Assembly (NCBI GenBank): GCA_028023455.1
Contig: JAQFVV010012401.1
Location: forward strand, 158,501-222,500
From: Epiperipatus broadwayi
Lineage: Eukaryota; Onychophora; Udeonychophora; Euonychophora; Peripatidae
DNA length: 64,000 nt
Direction of reading: 5' to 3'
Positions 38,998 to 50,804 of the stretch are shown here, in pieces. The notes below the pieces were generated by a model. That model saw only the letters and a list, made by a program, of their open reading frames with translations, ran no database searches and was not told the DNA's origin. Positions within the stretch are counted from its first letter, which is position 1, and the number at the start of each line of letters is the position of its first letter. Both the position numbers and the translations under genes were made by a program.

Positions 38998-40350
38998 AAA
39001 CATTTTAAATAAATAAGTTTATATATGAATATATAGGGTATATGAGCACAGACTTTCACATGACCCACCACTCTCCACACTATCTCAACACTGATACACT
39101 TGAACACATATATGTTGAAAAGATAAATAATCACCAATATACATATTTCATGCTAAACCAGCAATCATCAGTTGATCCAGATTACTATCTCTACACATAT
39201 ATGTTATAAGTGCCCAGGTATATATTAAGATAGCCAATCTTCATACTTAAATGGACAGGCTTCAATCTACTCCAACTCTTCAACCCTCCATCCAATTGAA
39301 AAATCTGATGATGGAATACTCAAAGGCCACCCTGAGGCTGAGATTCTTGTCACATCCTTGTTGACCTAATGTCAATCTAAACCCTCATGTACAAGACATA
39401 ATCCACTTAATACATATACAAGGGATAGCAGACATCTCTACTATGTAATAACTGAAACACAGAGGCTTATTATATATATAAACAATTTAAATAAATAAGT
39501 TTATATATAAATATATAGGGTGTATGAGCACAGACTTTCACATGACCCACCACTCTCCACACTATCTCATAACACTGATACACTGTATGTTGAAAAGATA
39601 AATAATCACCAATATATGTATTTCATGCTAAACCAGCAATCATCAGTTGGTCCAGATTACCATCTCTACACATATATGCTATAAGTGCCCAGATATATAT
39701 TAAGATAGCCAATCCTCATACTTTAATAGACAGGCTTCAATCTACTCCACACTCCTACTCTTCAACCATCCATCCAATTGAAATTCTGATGATGGAATGC
39801 TCAAAGGCCAACCTGAGATTCTTGTCACACCCATGTTGACCTAATGTCAATCTGACCCTTCATGTACAGGACATAATCCATTTAATACATATACAAGGGA
39901 TGGGCAGACATCTCTACTATGTAATAACTGAAACACACAGGCTTATTATATACCTGTGATTATATATGTAATATATAGGATATATGAGCACAGACTTTCA
40001 CATGACCCACCACTCTCCACACTATCTCATAACTCTGATACACATGAATACATATATGATGAAAAGATAAATAATCACCATTATACGTATTTCATGCTAA
40101 ACCAGCAATCATCAGTTGGTCCAAATTACCATCTCTATACATATATGCTATAAGTGCCCAGATATATATTAAGATAGCCAATCCTAATACTTTAATGGAC
40201 AGGCTTCAATCTCCTCTACACTCCAACTCTTCAACCATCCATCCAATTGAAAATCTGATGATGGAATGCTCAAAGGCCACCCTGAGGCTGAAATTCTTGT
40301 CACGCCCATGTTGAGCTAATGTCAATCTGACCCCTCCTGTATAGTACATG
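38998..40350 (+). repeat. S1 tandem array, three direct units (~480 bp)
   Basis: Units start at about 38,998, 39,480 and 39,957. Each contains GAGCACAGACTTTCACATGA, CATGCTAAACCAGCAATCAT, TTAAGATAGCCAATC and CAATTGAAAATCTGATGATG in that order. Adjacent units are highly similar to each other, far more than to the old S1 copies at 2 and 34 kb, so the array is recent. The third unit is truncated at ~40,350, where orientation flips. Small open frames are repeat shadows. Confidence 0.9.
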
Positions 40351-40806
<456 letters not shown>

Positions 40807-41610
40807 TAAACACAGGTATATAATAAACCTGTATGTTTCAGTTATTATATAGTAGAGATGTCTGCCCATACCTTGTATATGATTAAATGGATTATGTCTT
40901 GTACATGAGGGGTCAGATTGATGTTAGGTCAACATGGGTGTGACAAGAATTTCAGCCTCAGGGTGGCCTTTGAGCATTCCACTATCAGATTTTCAATTGG
41001 ATGGATGGTTGAAGAGTTGGAGTGTGGAGTAGTCCATTAAAATATGAGGATTGGCTATCAATATATATCTGGGCACTTATAGTATATATGTGTAGAGATG
41101 GTAATCTGGACCAACTGGTTTAGCATGAAATACGTATATTGTGATTATTTATCTTTTCAACATATATGTGTTCAAGTATATCAGTATTAAACCATCAAAC
41201 ATCCTATTAGGCAGGATTGAGCTTAGATTGAAGATATTAACAATGTTTTCAATTTCATTCTCATAGTTTTGTAGTAAAGTAGAGTTAAAAGGTAGCTGCT
41301 GGAGGGTTGCATTAGATCCTAAGATCTAGGTGCAGTGCTCTCAGATCCAAGGCTCCTTACTGATGATGGCCACAAGCCAGAAACTAGTCTGGGGATATTG
41401 GATGAGTAGGCACTAGATAGGGATTTTATGCACAAGCCTTCTGGCATCCATTGATTACTCTGTTTGTCACAGGGTGGCACTACTGCATGGGGAGTTTTGC
41501 CTTTGTATCAGTATTATGAGATAGTGTGGAAAGTGGTGGGTCATGTGCTCATATGCTCTATATATTACATATATAAACACAGGTATATAATAAGCCTGTA
41601 TGTTTCAGTT
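40807..41610 (-). repeat. S1 unit, inverted, split by an F1 insertion
   Basis: Reverse-complement S1 runs from ~40,807 (AAACACAGGTATATAATAAA) to 41,189. It is interrupted by the element at 41,190-41,505 and continues from 41,517 (TGAGATAGTGTGGAAAGTGG). The start of another unit (CACAGGTATATAATAAGCCT) is visible at ~41,578. Confidence 0.88.
41190..41505 (-). mobile_element. Foldback family F1, single-head copy with 11-bp TSD
   Basis: The 316-bp insertion is flanked by TATCAGTATTA at 41,179-41,189 and 41,506-41,516. Uninterrupted S1 sequence elsewhere shows the pre-insertion site. On the minus strand it begins AAAGGCAAAACTCCCCATGC, passes ATCCCTATCTAGTGCC and GAGCCTTGGATCTGAGAGCA, and ends GGATGTTTGATGGTT. 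This copy has one head arm only and so defines the element's ends. No coding sequence or A/B boxes are evident. Confidence 0.9.
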
Positions 41611-41769
41611 ATTTTTATATACGAATGGAAAAAAATATTGAAGAGAAAAAATGAACTTTATTACTATATGTAAATAGTAGTGTGTGTGATTACAGTTATT
41701 TGTTCCTATTTAAATATTGCATTAAATGTAGTACTAAGTATTAATACATTGTACAGGCTTAAACCTGCA

Positions 41770-42135
41770 TTTATATATGCAATATATGTGGGATTCAAAT
41801 TCAGACTTTCACACGATCCACTACTCTAAGCGCCATCTCATATTGTGCCCCATCTGATCACACACGTTGAAAAGATAAATAATCACCAATATACGTATTT
41901 CATGCTAAACCAGCAATCATCAGTTGGTCTAGATTACTATCCTCACACATATATATATATATATATAATCAGTGATCATCTTTATATTAAGATAGCCAAT
42001 CTTCATACTTTAATGGACAGGCTTCAAACTATTCCAACTCACAACTCTTCAGCCTTCCATTTTATTGAAAATCTGATGATGGAACGTTCAAAGCCCTTGT
42101 TAGTGCCAAGGTTGTCACCCTACCCATGTTGCTGA
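41770..42135 (-). repeat. S1 copy retaining a tRNA-like head
   Basis: On the minus strand TGAGATGGCGCTTAGAGTAG (A-box region) is followed by AGTCTGAATTTGAATCCCAC (B-box) at ~41,790-41,845. The S1 body extends to ~42,135 on the other side. This copy is the best evidence that S1 is a tRNA-derived SINE. The source tRNA cannot be named from it. Confidence 0.65.
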
Positions 42136-42139
42136 TAAT

Positions 42140-45100
42140 AAAATCAACAAACATAATGATCTATAAACGTAGTGAGCAAATGAGAATCAAATTATCTTGC
42201 TGAGTTAAAATGTGCATTACAAATTGAATTCATGAATATAAAATACTGTATAAAGAATTATGTTACTTTGTAGATAAATATAAATCAATATTTTCAGAAC
42301 ATTCAGTTATTTACAATGAAAATTTTATTTTGACAATATTTTTTTCACTTTTGAATGTAAGATAAAATTGTATTTTAATTGTTATATGCACGAATGCATT
42401 AAGACTTTTACTTTCCTAATGCTTTAAGATATGGCAAACTATATATATATATTTTTGTATATGTTTTTTTTTGTCCAGAAAAAAAATATATTACTTTTTT
42501 GCCCTAGAGTATTTATCTTTAAAAATATGTCTTAGGTTATCGTTTAATTAATATCAATTAAAAACTTAAATACTAATCGGAATTTTAGTATGCTTTCGGA
42601 AGTTATTCCTCTTAGAATTTAATCCATTTATAAGGGGTTATATTAAATTTAATTAGCCTTATAATTTAAACAAATCAATTCCTTTCAGCATAATAGTAAT
42701 ACAGAATATTAAACTACATTAATTTATGACTTATTTTATAAAGAAACTCAATGTATGCATATGAGCTTTTTAAATTTTGAATTATTATTTCATTCAAAAC
42801 AATTATTTAACTTGTCCAATTTGTGGTAATTTAAATCATTCCTTCCTTTCGCCTTAAATCAAAATTAATAAGATTAGGTAAGCATTCATTCACCTCTACA
42901 TATGAAAATCTAATTGGTATTCTCAAAATATATGATAAAAAAAATCAATTTGTCTTCAAAGAAATTTGCCATGTTTTAAAATTAATTTTCATATCTTCTG
43001 AGTCTCACAGCCTCAAAGTTTAATATCAATACGTTTATAAATTACTTTATATAATAAGCTTTAATCAGATTTAGGGTTTTTCTTTCAGATAGTTGGTGTC
43101 TCACTTAGCCAGCTAACTATCCAGTATTGATCAGTAAATGGGCATCTAAATATTAAGGAATGTAAAAAAATAATGAAAAACGTTCTTATCCTCACCAATC
43201 AACATTTGATAAGCCTCTACTTCAGTTGTTAGAAATAGCTTTAATATGCAATGAATAATTAAAATATTGCCTTGACTTTTACCTTATATTTCATCACCTA
43301 ATGATGCTTTGCAAAATATCGGATAAGAGAAAATTGATGCTGAATAAATATTATATTTTCTGTTAACTATTTTCATTATTGACAACTTACTATCTCAAGC
43401 TTATATATGTTAAAACATTAATTTCTCAGTAAGGAACTAATTATAATTAGTTTTTAGACAGATCTGACGTGTCTTAAGGTTGAATGCGCTAATTCTCACC
43501 GCTCAATGTATATTAAGTTTAGCTTTAAGTAATTGTCTTCGTAGCTTTGTTTGCATTGACTTAGGATGCATTCTTCCTGCTAGAAGATGGAAATCATTTT
43601 TCATTTATTATTAAAAAAAATTGAGTCGATTTTATATTTTTTAAAACTTTTTTTAATATATTTTTTCTTTATTCTTTAAGATTTATAGTTTCTTTTGTGT
43701 AATCAAAAGCAGAAAAGTCTCTTTCTAACATATTCATAATTTTCTCTTTTAAACATTGAAAATAAACTTCAATTGAAATTTATAACAAATGTTTTTTTTT
43801 TTTTTGTAAAAAAAAGAAAAAAGAAAAAAACAAACTCCTTGATTATTTCAAATCGTTCATTCTAATTGTCCATCGATCATCTGCGACAGGTTTACTGAAG
43901 AATTATTATAACTTTTTATTTCTTATTGATTACAAAGGACAATAACTTTGTGAAGAAAGCCTTAAATCTTACAATGAACTAAGATACCATACAAAACAGA
44001 ATCTTATTTTATATAACCCAAAGTATGATAGATTGATATTTATTTCTTATTATGAACGGAAGATGGCAGAAGTGAATAAGTTCTATGAAAATAATTGCTG
44101 AGATATTCTTGATTTCGTTTAAGGAGAAGCCACAATACATCACATCACATCATCATATCAAATATTTTTATTTTTTTGTTTTGTTTTTATACCGGAATTG
44201 ATTTAGAAATTAGATAATAAAGTAATTAATATAACTAAAATGGTACACTTACGTCACGTGTAAAATGTAAATCATTAGTTTCAAATCATTAATAGAATTT
44301 ATCAGCTAAAAAATAAACGACTAACTTTTTTTTAAAATTAGAATTATACTAATACCCAGTAATATGTTTACGTTACATATCAGCTGCAAATCAAATTTCG
44401 AAATTGTAAACTTTGTATTTAAATAAATATAAAACTATTTTCCTGAAAAGTGATCTAGTTTCCAACTTTATTCTGAAAAAAATGGAATTTGTGTTCTTTA
44501 AAATGTATGTTTATCTCTTGATATTGTAGGTCTGTATTTTTCGGACGAAAATTAAAAAAAAAATCAGGTATAGTCTTATGGATTTATCATAAGAGACAGA
44601 ATATATATGTAAAACTTCCATGTCTGAGACACAAAAATTGGAAAGAAATTTAACCATGTTTTATTAATCAACTATAGTACAAATTATGAACACAATATTT
44701 TGTTTGTTACTATATTAAAACTAGAAAATGTAACATTACAAACTGATTTAGTTTTAACTTTCAAGGTTTCCATAACTGGATTTAGCCAAGAGTAATGACC
44801 TAAATCAATGTTTTGCTATGTATTTGATTAAGAATAAAATTTTATGCTCTACTTTAATTGTGGTATCCCATCATTTGATTATCTGTGATTTTAGTAAGAA
44901 TTAGTGTATATTTCTATAAATGTGAAGTTCACACATGTGTATGTAAAAATTAGTTGTAAATCCTTTTAATATGATTGGTTTATTTATTTGATTGCCTATT
45001 TTGTTCCTAGTCTCATAACTGGATTGGTTAAAAGTTTGGGTTTTTCAATATAGAGATTAATTTGTTAGACCCAGTCATTTAAAAATCTAAACCAGAATAT

Positions 45101-46255
45101 GGATAGACAAAAATTTATTGATTCTGAAGACATTTCTGAAAATGATATATATATATAATTACAATACTTAGTCATTGTCAATAATAGTATAACTTTTTTC
45201 CCATTTAACTCTTTTATAAATGATATGTGATTTATTAAAAAAATAATTTTCTTGACATATGCTTTCCAACTAATTTTTATATGAATAGATGACCTTCTGA
45301 TAATTTTCTTGGATTAAAACTAATCCTTGTAAAAATCATGTTTTAAGACTTATATAAGTAATCTGAATTTCAGCTTTCAAAAATAAATCCAAAATGGTAA
45401 AAGAAAATACATTTTTCTTTTGCTATCACTAATACATTTCATTTTAAAGTAATTTTTATTATTAATCAAATAAAAAAATATATTGTTTTTGAATATTTAT
45501 CAACTATTTTCACTTAGTCCATATATTTACCTTCTTTGTCACTTTTAAACAGTCAGAAATTACAGATACATGCACACTATTAATTCATAATAGTAGTTCA
45601 TTCTCCATACACATGTATATTTACATAATGACTATTTTCAAATTGATAATAGATTCTGTTATCTCTTGCTCTAATATGAGCTAAATAAAAAAATTTGAAG
45701 CTCTAAATTGCTTTTCAGCTAAGTAATGTAAATAAAAAAAGAAAACATTTCACTAACTGATTAGAACTATTGTACTACACTCCACTTCAGGAGGTTATTA
45801 TAAGTCACATGATCTTCAAAGCAATATATATATATATTGTAATGAAATTTAATATATGAATAAGCAACAATAATCATAATTTTAAATATTTTTATTGGTT
45901 TATCAATATTGCAATTATTATTTGTTTTTAATATTATTACTGCTGCAAATAATAATATTAAAATTATACTAATATTATTGATAATATTACCTTACAAAGC
46001 ATTTTTTATGAAATCAAGATGTCTTCCTACACATATATTATATACCCATTTCGAAATATGTGTATCAATTTTTGTTTTTAAATGTAGTTTATATTTAGTT
46101 ATTAAAACACTCTTGCACATAAAGTTAATTTTAAAAGAATAATACATGGAATAAAAATGTATAATACTTACAATATAGGAATAAATTAGTCAAAATAATA
46201 CTAGTATAGTAAGAAGTTTATTATTGTATATATACAATTAAAGTTATACTTAATA
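42140..46255. other. Longest stretch without recognised repeats
   Basis: About 4 kb with only small TA runs (near 42,440, 45,148 and 45,822) and homopolymers. No exons with plausible coding and splice sites were recognised. Parts (43.4-43.6 and 43.8-44.2 kb) look like ordinary unique sequence. Confidence 0.5.
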
Positions 46256-46257
46256 GT

Positions 46258-46735
46258 CATCATCATCACCATCAACCATTATCAATCCATTATGGGATGA
46301 AGGTCTCTTCAAGTTCAATTCATCTTCTCTGATCTTTAGCTTCTTTTCTCCACATCACCCCTGCACACTTTCTTATTTCATCCATCCATCTCACATGTGG
46401 TCTCTTTCTGGGTCTTTTAAAATCTCTTGGAATTCAATTTAAGATTTCAACTGTCTATCTATTATCATCTCTTCTAGCAATATGTCCAGATTAACTCCAC
46501 TTTAGACTTTTAATTTTCTCAGTGAAGGCAGTATCACCTGTTTGTTCTCTTAACCATATACAATATTTTTTGATCTCTTCTTGTACTCCCAACATGCATC
46601 TCTCCATACTTCTTAGAGTGGTCTGAAGTCTCTAAAATTGCTCTTCTATTAAGTGTCCAAGTCTCAGATCCATAAGCAAGAACTGGTGTACAAGAACTGG
46701 TGAAACACATTTATTAAAAACCATTTTCAAACACA
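46258..46735 (-). mobile_element. RTE LINE, 5'-truncated copy
   Basis: The reverse complement aligns with the 3' end of the 52.5-55.3 kb element, from about its position 54,866 to the last codons. Landmarks are CTTATGGATCTGAGACTTGG, CATGTGAGATGGATGGATGA and GGATTGATAATGGTTGAT. It ends in a GGTGATGATGATGA tail, typical of the short-unit tails of RTE elements. A ~14-bp internal duplication (ACCAGTTCTTG and flank) lies near 46,690. This is a classic dead-on-arrival insertion covering only the C-terminal tail of the polyprotein. Confidence 0.9.
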
Positions 46736-46739
46736 TAGT

Positions 46740-47950
46740 AGTAGAAAATTTTAATATAATATTCAAATAGATGTGTGCATGCATAATGTTTATATTCTTA
46801 GATGTATTTTAATTTAAAAGAGTATAATCACAAAATATTTAGATAAATTTATTGTTATTGAGTGATAGTAATACTAATCTTGATGAGAATATAAATAAAA
46901 CTAAGTAAAATAAAAATATGATAATGTGTATTTTAATTTCAATAATAAATGTAATGTTATATTTTAAATATTCAAAAATATTATTTTGTAATTTTAAGAC
47001 AATTTGATTGAAAATTGATGCTATAATTTTTTAAAGTTTTAAGAAATCATCTGCTATATATCATATCCTAGCAACAGTGATGAAATTTTCTCATAAAAAG
47101 TCAAAAAATTTAGTGAAGATGATCTAATTAATCATGTGACACAAATCTCTAAATACACCTACTTGTTAAGTTTATTTTCCTTTGTTAACTATTTGCAAAA
47201 GAACTGTAAAAAGGATAAATTTAAAGTCAGCCATATTGATATCTTGAAATACAATGTAATGGAGTAGATAATTAAACAAACATTTGCCTCTATATGGAGG
47301 TGTACTTGAAGCTTTCCTAAATGGAGAATTAAAATAATTAACAACATTTATTAGCAGGTAGTACATTAAAAGAAGGAAATTTTAAATATTTAGTCTTTTC
47401 ATTGGGGATGCCCTTTTAGAATTTTTGATCCCATAAATGGGATTTTTTAAAACATATTTTCATTAAGTACTTATTTGACAACATATAAAAAATGTTTTTT
47501 CGTTTTTTGAATCATAATTTTCATTATATTTACTGTTTTATCATTAAAAAAAACATTATCACAAATTAAAATCTGTTACTGACACTGTAGTGAAATGAGT
47601 ACACATCATCATAAATAAAATTGAAGTCATAAAAAGTACAATACTTATAGATTTTAATACTAAAGTAAATATTTTATTTTTACAAATTGCAGACTATGAG
47701 AGTGTTCCAGTTTTATTGGTCACACATAACCCTAAAATGGAAATGTCCAACAATTAGTAAAATATATGAAAATAAAGGGAAATACAAATTTTTTGAAAGA
47801 TATAAAATCAGACATGGTATATCATAAATTAAATCACATGAACTATCTATCTTTGAAATATATAATCAGTCATGTTCAGGGCCAATCAATGCTTTGCAAG
47901 TTCCTTTAAGAAAGTGGTTTTATTACAGCACCATGTTTTTTGTTGGGGAA
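46740..47950. other. AT-rich non-coding stretch
   Basis: No genes or repeat ends recognised. Confidence 0.5.
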
Positions 47951-47951
47951 T

Positions 47952-48316
47952 GGTATTTACAGCATCAATAATAATAGCATTTACAGCATTAAAGATTGGC
48001 ATTTACTGCATCAAAGATAATAGCACTTATGACAACAACAATAATAGCATTTAAGGCATCAAAGATAGTAGCATTTACTGCATCAAAGATAATAAGCATT
48101 TATGGCAATAATAATAATATGATTTATGGCATCAAAGATTGGCATTTACTGCATTAAAGAAAATAGCATTTATAGCATCAACAATAATAGCATTTATGGC
48201 AACAAAGATAGTAGCATTTATGGCAACAACAATAATAGCATTTTTGGCATCAAAGATAGTAGCATTTGCAGCATCAATGATGATAATATTTATGGAAACA
48301 ATATTTACTGCATCAA
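47952..48316 (+). repeat. 24-bp tandem repeat, ~15 units
   Basis: The consensus is roughly GCATTTATGGCATCAAAGAT plus AATA. Units vary between ACA/AAG and ATA/GTA forms. Because 24 is a multiple of three, all frames stay open for long runs, which explains the overlapping short open frames on both strands. None has a start context or neighbour that suggests a real gene. The array lies just outside the 3' side of the piggyBac/Penelope nest and might be its 3' non-coding sequence. Confidence 0.9.
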
Positions 48317-48418
48317 TCACATGGCCAGGGGTAACTTGCATTTTTCAGAAGCTAAAATTTAATAATTAGAAAAAGCAAAAAAATAAAAATAAAATGTAAA
48401 TATAAATATATTTTTTAC

Positions 48419-48431
48419 TAAATATTATTCA
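48419..48431. repeat. Target site duplication, left
   Basis: TAAATATTATTCA is repeated exactly at 50,792-50,804 on the other side of the Penelope-like element. Confidence 0.8.
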
Positions 48432-48713
48432 ATTGTAAATTATTAGAGAAAAAAATATAGTTAGTAATAAATTTGGCTGAACGTTTTCAAGGAACCGTGC
48501 CTCATACTCATAGCCTTAGTGAAAATGTACTTGATATATGTAAATGAGAATATTCAAATGAGTTACTGTTAAGTAGCCCATTTTTTCGAAATGTCGAAGC
48601 ACGTGTCTCTTCTGTTGATTGCATGGATGTCTCTGTTAATGTAGAATGCCTCTTTTATCTTTCTCCTGTAGTCGTTTGGTTCTGAGCATAAAATAACGGG
48701 GTTAGCGGGTATG
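48432..48713 (-). repeat. Penelope-like element terminal inverted arm, 3' copy
   Basis: It covers the last ~48 codons and the 3' untranslated end. Compared with 50,459-50,743 I find one A-run length difference, CAAGG versus CGAGG, and GTAGTC versus GTAATC. Confidence 0.92.
48475..48515 (-). ncRNA. Hammerhead-ribozyme-like motif (3' copy)
   Basis: Reading the minus strand: GGCT (stem I), ATGAGTAT in place of the CUGANGA core, GAGG with a 7-nt loop and CCTT (stem II), GAA, the 6-nt palindrome AACGTT (stem III, suited to dimers), C (cleavage-site H), then AGCC (stem I). It begins ~54 nt after the stop codon. Hammerheads with tiny stem III are known from Penelope-like elements. The core box deviates and stem II has a G-T pair here, so activity is doubtful in this copy. 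Confidence 0.5.
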
Positions 48714-50458
48714 AAATTGTGCCCTGATTGTTTAGTATGTTCAAAAAATGCAGAAGATGTACTGCTGTTCGTTTGGGCTCTATTGAAGGTGTACCGATGT
48801 TGAGCCAACCTGGTGTTAATTGTGGCTTTCGTTTCCCCATAATATGTGGCGTGGCATCCGGCCTGGGGGCAGGAAATGGAGTACACCACATGTGGGGTGA
48901 GCGCTGGATCAATGTAATCTTTGGAGTTATTGATCAACCTATTAGTGTTGGGTGGAGTTCTGAATATTATGCTGAATTTGTTGCTTAAGGTTTTCGTTAG
49001 TTTATTGGATATTTTAGGGATGTAGGGGACCGTTATTCTGAGTAGATTGGTGCGAGGCAATTTATCATCTATTGTGCTGTTAAATTTCATGACTTTCCTC
49101 CTAATAGTTTTGTATTTGAATCCTGCTGCTAGTAGGTCTTTAATGTAATTGTTTACATTTTCCTTCCTATGTGCTTCATATTTACACAAATGATGGTTTC
49201 TAAACAGAAATGCTTTAAGACCTGCGAATTTGTGCGATGCGGGTGATTTAGAATTAGGATGGATGCAGCTTCGGATTTCAAATGGTTTAACAAGCATTTT
49301 GTAATCTATTGCATGGCGGTCTCTTGACAAGGAAAGATCAAGATATTTGAGTTCGTTATTGTTTTCATATATGATAGAGAAAAATAGTTTAGTTGTGCTT
49401 TGTAATTCACGTTGTATATTTAAAATATTATTTTTAGATGCTATAATGAAAATATCATCTACATATCGTATATATATGAAGTCTGGGTTAGTGTTGAAAT
49501 ATTTTGGAATAATGGATTGTTCATATTTATTTAAGTATATACTGGATAAGACGCTACTGATAGGGAGGCCCATGGGCCAACCATCTTGCATTGTGTACCA
49601 TTTATCTTCAAAAAGAGTGAAAATATGGGAGTCAAGCCATGTCAAGAAAGCCATAATGAATTTAATTCTCTCGTTAGGTCAAGATATTCGCAGCAACTCT
49701 TCATGTATAATTTGGATGGATGCTTTTCTATTGATTGATCCATATAATTCTTTCACATCCATCGTGGCCATAACAGAGTTGTGAGAGATTTGAACATTTT
49801 TAATTCTGGAAATGAATTGAAAAGATGAATTTATTGTGTATGAGCCAAAACCAAGGTAATCTATAATCAATTGATTAACCAATTTGGCTGTATCAAAATA
49901 GTGCACGCCAGCGAAATCCATCATTAATCTAAGCGGTTCGCCTGGTTTATGTTGTTTTGAATTGGCAAACATTCAGGGAGGTCTAGTGGCAGAAGGATAA
50001 ATCCTGTAATACTCGGATTTAGTGATCCCTTTGTCCTTGAAAGTTCGAAGCACACCATTAATAAATTTATCTCGGTCGATTTTGATGTTAAAAGTGTTAT
50101 CATGTACCAACTTTAATATTTTAATTTGGTCATGCATTTTATTTTTGTAATCGGTGTTGTTTAATAAAACAAAGCGATTGCCTTTGTCTTCTTTGAGACA
50201 AATGATGTTGTGTGTTTTAAAATATTGTTTAGTATTTAATACACTTTTATTCCATGCTTCGTCTTTTCTATCAACGAAATTGTTATTTAGTAATTTAGCT
50301 ATATCTGTGATAATAGCGTCTCTTTGTGTGTTATTAATGAGAGATGCTTCGATGTCTGCTATTAATTCGCGCTTAGGGGATGTCCAACTTCCTCCTACAT
50401 ATTTAGGTCTGAGCGATAATATTTTCTTGATTTCATATGGCGGAGTAGTTGAAGTTTT
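48569..50458 (-). pseudogene. Penelope-like RT/GIY-YIG polyprotein, 5'-truncated, two stops
   Basis: One frame of ~630 codons is broken only by TGA at 49,973-49,975 and 49,679-49,681, with no frameshift. In order: an N-terminal region with LKEDKGNRFVLLNNTDYKNK (~50,185), the position of the KADKG..VV..... motif; KQHKPGEPLR (~49,940); RIKNVQISHNSVMATMDVKE (~49,770), RT motif A; GWPMGLPISSVLSSIYL (~49,560), motif B; IRYVDDIFII (~49,460), the catalytic YVDD; then a linker and the GIY-YIG domain with VVYSISC, C.A.YYGET and TRLAQHR (~48,760-48,870), ending FDISKKWAT. The missing N-terminus and the stops make it inactive. It reverse-transcribed RNA at a nick made by its own endonuclease. Confidence 0.93.
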
Positions 50459-50743
50459 ATTTCATACCCGCTAACCCCGTTATTTTATGCTCAGAACCAA
50501 ACGATTACAGGAGAAAGATAAAAGAGGCATTCTACATTAACAGAGACATCCATGCAATCAACAGAAGAGACACGTGCTTCGACATTTCGAAAAAATGGGC
50601 TACTTAACAGTAACTCATTTGAATATTCTCATTTACATATATCAAGTACATTTTCACTAAGGCTATGAGTATGAGGCACGGTTCCTCGAAAACGTTCAGC
50701 CAAATTTATTACTAACTATATTTTTTCTCTAATAATTTACAAT
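50459..50743 (+). repeat. Penelope-like element terminal inverted arm, 5' copy
   Basis: This is the reverse complement of 48,432-48,713. On the plus strand it encodes the last ~48 codons of the polyprotein again, ending in the stop codon at ~50,605. Such inverted pseudo-LTR structures are characteristic of Penelope-like insertions. Confidence 0.92.
50661..50701 (+). ncRNA. Hammerhead-ribozyme-like motif (inverted 5' copy)
   Basis: Same motif as 48,475-48,515, here with perfect stem II (GAGG/CCTC): GGCT, ATGAGTAT, GAGG-loop-CCTC, GAA, AACGTT, C, AGCC. Stem I is GGCT/AGCC. The core position that should read CUGANGA reads AUGAGUA plus an extra U. It points outward, toward higher coordinates. 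Confidence 0.5.
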
Positions 50744-50791
50744 TAAGTATTTTCATTTTTACAAATAAGGAGAAATTAAAACCACATTTAT

Positions 50792-50804
50792 TAAATATTA
50801 TTCA
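50792..50804. repeat. Target site duplication, right
   Basis: TAAATATTATTCA, identical to 48,419-48,431. It contains the TAA stop of the piggyBac pseudogene read on the minus strand (50,798-50,800). Confidence 0.8.

Larger units (their letters stand above)
48432..50791 (-). mobile_element. Penelope-like retroelement with inverted ends
   Basis: A 2.36-kb insertion, flanked by a 13-bp duplication, codes on the minus strand for a reverse transcriptase joined to a GIY-YIG endonuclease, the hallmark of canonical Penelope-like elements. The 3' end (48,432-48,713) reappears inverted at 50,459-50,743, so the element starts with an upside-down copy of its own tail and lacks the N-terminal part of its gene. 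A further ~48 bp (50,744-50,791) separate the inverted arm from the duplication. The insertion point is the stop codon of the piggyBac pseudogene. The two arms differ at only about three positions, so the insertion is younger than its heavily mutated host. Confidence 0.92.

Noticed and set aside
48126-48369. Several ~70-80-codon frames on both strands
   Set aside because: Explained by the 24-bp repeat, whose length is a multiple of three; no start context or homology.
48728-50474. Plus-strand open frames of 86-145 codons across the Penelope-like element
   Set aside because: Antisense shadows; the minus strand carries the RT and GIY-YIG motifs.
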